Shown here: one piece after another, positions 7,410 to 10,941 of the stretch
Position numbering within the stretch: position 1 is the stretch's first letter
Layout of the letters: each line of letters opens with the position of its first letter
Assembly (NCBI GenBank): GCA_947302185.1
Contig: CAMYVI010000064.1
Location: forward strand, 1 to 10,941
DNA from: an uncultured Lachnospiraceae bacterium
Lineage (GTDB): Bacteria; Bacillota_A; Clostridia; Lachnospirales; Lachnospiraceae
Length of the DNA stretch: 10,941 bases
Direction of reading: 5' to 3'
Notes under the pieces: model-generated
Databases searched by the model: none
Seen by the model: only the letters and a program-made list of their open reading frames with translations
Told to the model about the DNA's origin: nothing
Program-made: the position numbers and the translations under genes

Positions 7410-7766
7410 TCACAAATCGTTCTTCCCATTCTCCGGATTACTGCGGACCTTCAGCCTGTCTACATGATTCCACAGTTCCTTATCGGTAAAATAGGCTATC
7501 TGACTCAGAAAGTGAGATGAGACCGGGGATGTGTTCCACATAAATACCACAAGAAGTGCAAGCTTGCAAATATCCAGTGCCGAATCGCAGCTGACGATCA
7601 GAGCGAGCACAACAAATAAAAGTCCCTGTGTATCCCCGATACCGCCGGCGTGTACCCGGTTCAGGATATATCCGAAGCGGTAATTGCCGATCACTGCCGC
7701 TGCAAATGAAACGAGACCGCTCATAAGCAGGACTGCAGTGATTCCGAAACGAATCCACCCGATCAT
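7410..7766 (-). CDS. mrpG: Na+/H+ antiporter subunit G
   Basis: A 118-residue, three-helix protein of the MnhG/MrpG family, an accessory membrane subunit of Mrp and Mbh complexes. Family marks: YRFGYILNRVHAGGIGDTQG (29-48), corresponding to the conserved RFPD.Y.RLHA...ADT.G pattern, and NTSPVSSHFLSQIAY (78-92), matching the TAPV.AH...RAAY pattern after the third helix. The C-terminal tail of about 25 residues is hydrophilic. The ATG at 7766 overlaps the mrpF stop as ATGA, and AGGAGG lies eight bases upstream, so translation is coupled to mrpF. Order E-F-G is that of every Mrp and Mbh operon. Confidence 0.94.
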   Translation of the reverse strand: MIGWIRFGITAVLLMSGLVSFAAAVIGNYRFGYILNRVHAGGIGDTQGLLFVVLALIVSCDSALDICKLALLVVFMWNTSPVSSHFLSQIAYFTDKELWNHVDRLKVRSNPENGKNDL

Positions 7767-8140
7767 ATGCGCGTCCTCCTCTTTTTTCTTCGATTTCCGT
7801 TTTTTTCGTTCCTCTTGCCTTTCGGAATATCTGCATTCGCAGCATCATCTGCCTCCGGGTGCCTGATATTTGACGGAATATAGACACTGGCAAGGACCAG
7901 GACGGAAACAAAACTGATCATTGTGTATATAAGTCCGACGTCAAGCAGATAATTTTCATCAATATACATTGACAGAATCGCTATGCTCGCGATGACCATG
8001 GTGCCTATCATATTAATGGCAAGAACGCGGTCTGTAACAGCCGGTCCCATGATCGAGCGGATCAGCATTGCACCGATAAGAACCGCAAGAAAAATCAGCG
8101 CTGCTTCATACAGCAGATTGTATGCTGCTTCCAACATCAT
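7763..8140 (-). CDS. mrpF: Na+/H+ antiporter subunit F
   Basis: A 125-residue protein of the MnhF/MrpF/PhaF family with three hydrophobic helices (about 12-30, 40-60, 68-88). The signature is IMGPAVTDRVLAIN (30-43), matching the family's GP...DRVVALD. The aspartate before Arg is kept, but the later Asp is Asn43 here. The third helix, YLLDVGLIYTMISFVSVLVL, also fits the family. A basic, polar tail of about 35 residues (KGKRNEKNGNRRKKRRTRI) extends beyond the usual end and is probably cytoplasmic. Two adjacent ATGs (8140 and 8137) follow GGAGG; the first has a five-base spacer and the second eight. The gene starts 28 bases after the mrpE stop, and its own stop overlaps the start of mrpG. Confidence 0.93.
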   Translation of the reverse strand: MMLEAAYNLLYEAALIFLAVLIGAMLIRSIMGPAVTDRVLAINMIGTMVIASIAILSMYIDENYLLDVGLIYTMISFVSVLVLASVYIPSNIRHPEADDAANADIPKGKRNEKNGNRRKKRRTRI

Positions 8141-8168
8141 ATTATCCTCCGTACATCATAAGGCCTGT

Positions 8169-8624
8169 TTACCTGAATCTTCTGAGGAGCCTGACAAAAG
8201 AACTTTCCTCAATGCCATCCGCGAACTCACGGCATAATGCGTGGATCACAAAATGATTACCGGTCTGAGTCACCGTAATTGTCCCGGGCGTCAATGTTAT
8301 AGAGTTTGCGAGAAGTACGTTGCGGAAATCATCCGTGAATTCCGAATCGAACTCCACAACGACGGGGTCCGTCACGGCATCCCGTGAGAGCGCTACTTTT
8401 ATTACCGAAGCGGAGGCTTTCACGATCTCGATTATCAGATTTATAACATACAGGAGAAAAACGGGAATATTGCGGCAGATCCAAAGTTCTGTCTCCGGCT
8501 TATAGGCCATGACCCTGACCAGAAAAGCGTAGACTGCCGCCGAGACTAACACTCCGAATACGGCTATTTCAAGTGTTATTCTGCCATTGATGATTATCCA
8601 AAGAACAAAAAATAGAATAGGCAT
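8169..8624 (-). CDS. mrpE: Na+/H+ antiporter subunit E, first gene of the operon
   Basis: A 151-residue MnhE/MrpE/PhaE protein. It has an N-terminal helix ending in IINGRITLEIAVFGVLVSA, a second helix, a hairpin around VINLIIEIVKASASVIKVAL, and a soluble C-terminal part with LLANSITLTPGTITV (about 104-118), the strongest signature of the family. It closes with HALCREFADGIEESSFVRLLRR. MrpE supports assembly and activity of the antiporter complex. It is the first gene after an intrinsic terminator, so transcription should start in 8625-8800. The ATG at 8624 gives the expected N-terminus, and an upstream TAA at 8645-8643 rules out extension, yet there is no good Shine-Dalgarno site (GCTGGTTTTCT precedes it). 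An 8-bp hairpin sits 11 bases upstream. Confidence 0.94.
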   Translation of the reverse strand: MPILFFVLWIIINGRITLEIAVFGVLVSAAVYAFLVRVMAYKPETELWICRNIPVFLLYVINLIIEIVKASASVIKVALSRDAVTDPVVVEFDSEFTDDFRNVLLANSITLTPGTITVTQTGNHFVIHALCREFADGIEESSFVRLLRRFR

Positions 8625-8800
8625 AGAAAACCAGCTTTCTGTTTATAATCTCTGTGAACAGAAAAAGTATATTCCTTTAACTTCCCACATGAAGTATCGG
8701 CTGTACTCACGATGAAGACAAATGTCACCTTGCGCGCACATCTCACGGCTGAAGTCACGAGTATTGCGCGATGAAGAATAAACCTATAGCGGATTATGCG
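8625..8800 (-). promoter_or_regulatory. Leader and presumed promoter region of the Mrp operon
   Basis: Non-coding stretch between the terminator and mrpE. It must hold the operon's promoter if the terminator works, but I find no convincing -35/-10 pair. A TATACT at 8671-8666 lacks a -35 box. Close to the start codon, TTTCTGTT (8636-8643) and AACAGAAA (8657-8664) can form an 8-bp stem, and the 13-base loop contains AATCTCTGTG, a decayed version of the terminal repeat seen at 9128. Upstream lie direct repeats CGATGAAGA (8710-8718, 8769-8777) and TTGCGCG (8730-8736, 8764-8770). Promoter status is inferred from position only. Confidence 0.45.
8716..8761 (-). repeat. Repeat core, inverted copy of 9149-9194
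   Basis: Read on the minus strand, these 46 bases match the plus strand at 9149-9194 in about 37 positions without gaps (hand count). Blocks CTCGTGACTT, CGTGAGATG, GCGCAA and TTGTCT are identical. A weak version of the right terminal repeat (CACAGAGATTATAA) follows about 60 bases on, at 8656-8643. The left terminal repeat is missing. The copy lies in the mrpE leader. Confidence 0.65.
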
Positions 8801-8842
8801 CAAACAAAAAGGTGCAATTTCACGTTTTGCAAAATTGCACCT
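8801..8842 (-). terminator. Intrinsic (rho-independent) terminator
   Basis: On the minus strand AGGTGCAATTT (8842-8832) pairs perfectly with AAATTGCACCT (8820-8810) around an 11-base loop, and TTTTGTTTG follows directly. It lies 74 bases past the stop of the small membrane protein gene (8917-9108) and upstream of mrpE. It therefore ends that transcript and insulates the Mrp operon from it. The stem is symmetrical, but the plus strand has only ATTTT after it, so termination is expected mainly for minus-strand transcripts. Confidence 0.85.
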
Positions 8843-8916
8843 ATTTTAACACAAATTTTACCGGTTGTAACCCCTCTTGCAAGACAGATATGCCCGAGAA
8901 GTCGATGTATTGTCGT

Positions 8917-9108
8917 TTAACTGCCGTAAATCGCAAGAAGCGCCGTCACACAGGCTATCGCGAGGAACAGGCTCCCAAGAAGGATCATGGCACAGACACG
9001 CACGGTCACCTTTGGCTTCGGAACCAGGAGCGCATAGGTAAGGAGCAGCATACCGGCTGTCATGCCGAGGACTGCGGCTGTGATCCCTATCAGAAAGATG
9101 TACTGCAT
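8917..9108 (-). CDS. Small two-helix membrane protein, unknown function
   Basis: A 63-residue open frame. ATG at 9108 is preceded by a strong GGAGGT with a seven-base spacer. The product has two hydrophobic helices, about 3-28 and 36-60, joined by a short basic loop (VPKPKVTVR), with hardly any polar residues otherwise. There is no signal peptide or recognisable family motif, and I do not recognise it. Evidence that it is real: the ribosome binding site, the coherent two-helix product, and an intrinsic terminator 74 bases after its stop. It stands alone between the permease operon and the Mrp operon, with a repeat element 20 bases upstream of its start. It could be an accessory subunit, a small membrane regulator or a toxin-like peptide; nothing here decides. 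Confidence 0.68.
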   Translation of the reverse strand: MQYIFLIGITAAVLGMTAGMLLLTYALLVPKPKVTVRVCAMILLGSLFLAIACVTALLAIYGS

Positions 9109-9127
9109 TTGGTACCTCCGTTTTGTA

Positions 9128-9229
9128 TTTAATCTCTGACGCAGAATTCTCGTGACTTAAGTCGTGAGATGAATGCGCAAAATGAAACTTGTCTCTGACA
9201 TGGGATACAAACCCGCGTCAGAGATTAAA
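9128..9229. repeat. 102-bp element bounded by 15-bp perfect inverted repeats
   Basis: TTTAATCTCTGACGC (9128-9142) is repeated as its exact reverse complement GCGTCAGAGATTAAA (9215-9229). TCTCTGAC occurs once more inside, at 9192-9199. The interior from 9149 contains CTCGTGACTTAAGTCGTGAG, which as RNA can fold into a stem with tandem G-U pairs, followed by ATG..TGCGCAA..TGA. The core recurs inverted at 8716-8761, and the end repeat recurs at 2671-2685. It has no coding capacity and no U-tract, so it is not a terminator. It resembles a MITE-like or structured RNA repeat. It sits just upstream of the small gene's ribosome binding site. Confidence 0.75.
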
Positions 9230-9248
9230 AGCCTCCGGCGGATCGCAG

Positions 9249-9311
9249 CCGCGCATTAAGGAAGGTGCTTCGCACCATGCGCGGCGCGACAAGAACGCCG
9301 AGGCGTTCTTG
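9249..9311. repeat. Nested palindromes / hairpin cluster
   Basis: CCGCGCAT (9249-9256) pairs with ATGCGCGG (9277-9284), enclosing GGTGC-TTC-GCACC (9264-9276). Immediately after is a perfect palindrome CAAGAACGCC-GA-GGCGTTCTTG (9290-9311). The last one shares its arm sequence with the hairpin at 9373-9398, so the two are probably related. There is no T-tract on either strand, so I do not call terminators. Function unknown; such arrays are common in REP-like intergenic repeats. Confidence 0.6.
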
Positions 9312-9335
9312 ATTCAGATAAGTACCATATTAACA

Positions 9336-9425
9336 TACTTTCACGGAAAAGTAACTAACTAATAATTCCCGCTTCAAGAACACCCCGGCGTTCTTGAAAC
9401 GACGCGCGGCGCCGGAGCGCCTTCC
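9336..9425 (-). repeat. Degenerate intergenic repeat, copy 1, downstream of the permease gene
   Basis: On the plus strand: TACTTT-6-AAAGTA (9336-9353) running into GTAACTAACT, a hairpin TTCAAGAAC-8-GTTCTTGAA (9373-9398), CGACGCGCGG from 9400, and GGCGC-CGGA-GCGCC (9408-9421). This order and spacing is repeated at 2539-2634. In the transcribed (minus) direction it begins about 30 bases after the stop of the 9457-10425 permease gene, so it lies in that operon's 3' untranslated region. It may end or stabilise the transcript, but lacks the U-tract of an intrinsic terminator. Strand is nominal. Confidence 0.6.
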
Positions 9426-9456
9426 ACTGCGCACATCTGCTCTTCGCGGGAAGCTT

Positions 9457-10425
9457 TTATCTCTTCCCCTTATCATAAACCTCGCCGGCCGCCTTCGGCG
9501 GATGATTTCTCTTGGAGAAGAACATCAGAAGAAGCAGTGTAAGGATATAAGGTATCATGTTAAAGAGATCCGTGTATACCGATGCAAGCCCCATCGCGAG
9601 ACAGAGCTGCTGTCCTCCCGCCCTTGCAAGTCCGAAGAATATGCATACTATGAATGTCGGAATAATATTCCAGTTTCCGAAAATCATTGCAGCAATCGCA
9701 AGATAACCGTATCCGAGATAAATACTCGGAGAGTACTGTGAAAGAACTGAGTAAGCAAAACACATACCGCCTATACCGGATAACCCGCCCGAAATCATGA
9801 CGGAGATAAATCGTGTCTTCTCAACATCCCCGCCTGCCGCATCGACCGCCTGAGGATTCTCACCGCAGGCTCTGAGGCGCATACCGAACTTAGTCTTATA
9901 CATCAGATACCAGCAATAGAACGCAATCACAAGGATTAAAACTTCGAACGGATAGATATTCTTGAAGACCGCTCCTATGATCGGAATCTTCGAAATAACG
10001 GGGACGGAAAATCTCAAAGAGACTCCCAGCGTGAACTTATTCGATGCGTTCCCGTAGAGTGCCGTATTAATGGAAGTCGTCAGGAATGTCGTCAGGGCCA
10101 GTCCCAAAATGTTAATAACAACGCCGCTGATGACCTGATCCGCTCTGAACTTGATGCAGAGCAATGCATGCAATACCGCATAGAGCGCACCGCCGATAAA
10201 AGCGGAAATGATAGCTATATAGATAATAGCCTGTGCGCTCATCCCCGTATATATTCCGAGCATAGTGGCGATAACCGCCCCGATAAACGCTCCGAATCCC
10301 TGAAAACCCTCTACAGCAAGATTCGTGATACCGCTCTTTTCGGAAAAAATGCCGCCTACAGCCATTATGAACAAAGGAATGCCGAATGCCAGACCGTTGG
10401 TGATCATATTATTAATGTAACTCAT
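9457..10425 (-). CDS. ABC transporter permease, NupQ/YufQ-like (nucleoside-type uptake)
   Basis: A 322-residue inner-membrane permease of the branched-chain/ribose/nucleoside family (BPD_transp_2). About nine or ten hydrophobic segments are visible. Family marks: GGIFSEKSGITNLAVEGFQG (24-43), matching the ERSGV.N.G.EG pattern near the N-terminus, and the cytoplasmic loop LRACGENPQAVDAAG (184-198), which contacts the ATPase. YLGYGYLAIAAMIFGNW (237-253) is the late G-rich motif. The protein would pair with the upstream permease to form the channel of a nucleoside-type importer driven by a duplicated ATPase and a BmpA-type lipoprotein, neither visible here. The ATG at 10425 overlaps the upstream stop as ATGA, with GGGGGTG upstream. 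Substrate is inferred from subfamily resemblance and could be another sugar-like compound. Confidence 0.9.
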   Translation of the reverse strand: MSYINNMITNGLAFGIPLFIMAVGGIFSEKSGITNLAVEGFQGFGAFIGAVIATMLGIYTGMSAQAIIYIAIISAFIGGALYAVLHALLCIKFRADQVISGVVINILGLALTTFLTTSINTALYGNASNKFTLGVSLRFSVPVISKIPIIGAVFKNIYPFEVLILVIAFYCWYLMYKTKFGMRLRACGENPQAVDAAGGDVEKTRFISVMISGGLSGIGGMCFAYSVLSQYSPSIYLGYGYLAIAAMIFGNWNIIPTFIVCIFFGLARAGGQQLCLAMGLASVYTDLFNMIPYILTLLLLMFFSKRNHPPKAAGEVYDKGKR

Positions 10426-10941
10426 TTACCGGCACCCCCTTTCACCGTTGCCTTTTCAAGGGCGTGCTTTTCGTCCTCTATTTTATTCAGCCTGTTCTCT
10501 GCAAGGTATCGGAAGAAACCGCTGCACGCCGAGAAAAGAAGCAGAATCCCTGTGATAACAGATGCTATTTCCTTGGCAACGCCCAACATGGAAGACATAT
10601 AGTTACTGCCGTTCTGGAAAATCGTAATAAGGAGTGATGCAAATATCGCTCCGAGCGGCGTGTTGTTGCCCAAAAGGGCTGTCGCGATCGCATCGTATCC
10701 CATACCTGCAAGCGTCTTCGGAATGATCGTATTCGTGTAGCCGAGATAATATGTGACGCCCGCCATACCTGCGAGAACTCCCGACAGCATCATGGACTGA
10801 ATAATTCTGGCGCCTACATTTATACCGGCATACGTCGCTGCATTGCGGTTAGTACCGACCGCACGAAGCTCGAATCCGAATACCGTTGAATCAAAAATGA
10901 ACTTTACGACGAACGCCATGATTATAGCGAGAATGATTCCG
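10422..10941 (-). CDS. ABC transporter permease, NupP/YufP-like (5' end beyond window)
   Basis: The frame is open to the right edge, so the N-terminal part is missing and 172 residues are visible. The ATG at 10919 is internal, not the start: in-frame codons (G-I-I-L-A-I-I) continue upstream without a stop. The visible part is the C-terminal half of a BPD_transp_2 permease. It contains the ATPase-contact loop ELRAVGTNRNAATYAGINVG, a following SGVLAGMAGVTYYLGYT helix, and GMGYDAIATALLGNNTPLGA. The C-terminus ends in a charged tail (NKIEDEKHALEKATVKGG) that may be helical. The stop overlaps the next permease start, typical for permease pairs that form a heterodimeric channel. The rest of the operon (ATPase, binding protein) should lie to the right. 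Confidence 0.9.
   Translation of the reverse strand, partial: GIILAIIMAFVVKFIFDSTVFGFELRAVGTNRNAATYAGINVGARIIQSMMLSGVLAGMAGVTYYLGYTNTIIPKTLAGMGYDAIATALLGNNTPLGAIFASLLITIFQNGSNYMSSMLGVAKEIASVITGILLLFSACSGFFRYLAENRLNKIEDEKHALEKATVKGGAGK

Noticed and set aside
8666..8671. TATACT as the -10 box of the Mrp operon
   Set aside because: No -35 element at 16-18 bases upstream; AT-rich chance match cannot be excluded.
8855..8882. Promoter-like TTGCAA-16-TAAAAT on the minus strand
   Set aside because: A transcript from here would enter the terminator hairpin (8842-8801) within a few bases, so it is unlikely to drive mrpE.
9128..9229. Inverted repeat as an intrinsic terminator or riboswitch
   Set aside because: The 15-bp arms are about 70 bases apart and no U-tract follows on either strand; no known riboswitch consensus is recognised.
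9231..9456. CRISPR array or IS element
   Set aside because: Repeats are few, palindromic and irregularly spaced with no uniform spacers, and there is no transposase frame.

Overview
The window reads as a chromosomal segment of an anaerobic Firmicute, most likely class Clostridia and perhaps a Lachnospiraceae-type gut or rumen bacterium. This is inferred from purine-rich ribosome binding sites, tightly packed single-strand operons, a BmpA-family-type nucleoside permease pair, and an Mrp/Mbh-type ion-translocating cluster. No rRNA, tRNA or taxonomic marker is present, so the placement is soft. Every convincing gene is on the minus strand, so transcription runs from high to low coordinates.

Region 1 (about 10941 to 9457): the 3' end of an ABC transporter operon, with two overlapping inner-membrane permease genes of the NupP/NupQ (YufP/YufQ) type. 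The first is cut by the window edge.

Region 2 (about 9456 to 8625): a repeat-rich, mostly non-coding stretch. It holds several hairpin-forming intergenic repeats, one small two-helix membrane protein gene with a strong ribosome binding site, and a good intrinsic terminator after it. The terminator separates it from the next operon.

Region 3 (about 8624 to below 1): a ten-gene operon running off the left edge. In order of transcription it encodes MrpE, MrpF, MrpG, an MbhD-like subunit, a fused MbhE+MrpB subunit, MrpC (NuoK-like), and four large NuoL/M/N-type antiporter subunits. Gene order E-F-G-D'-E'/B-C-antiporter matches the membrane module of archaeal Mbh/Mbx complexes and related bacterial group 4 hydrogenases rather than classical mrpABCDEFG. 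MrpA appears to be divided among a NuoL-like subunit, the MbhD-like subunit and the MbhE domain. The complex should be an integral-membrane cation/proton translocator. Whether it stands alone as an antiporter or is the membrane arm of a hydrogenase or complex I-like enzyme depends on genes to the left that are not visible.

Two families of degenerate intergenic repeats link Region 2 to a 163-base gap inside the Mrp operon. These, the four-fold antiporter content, and the extended MbhE-MrpB fusion are the most noteworthy points.
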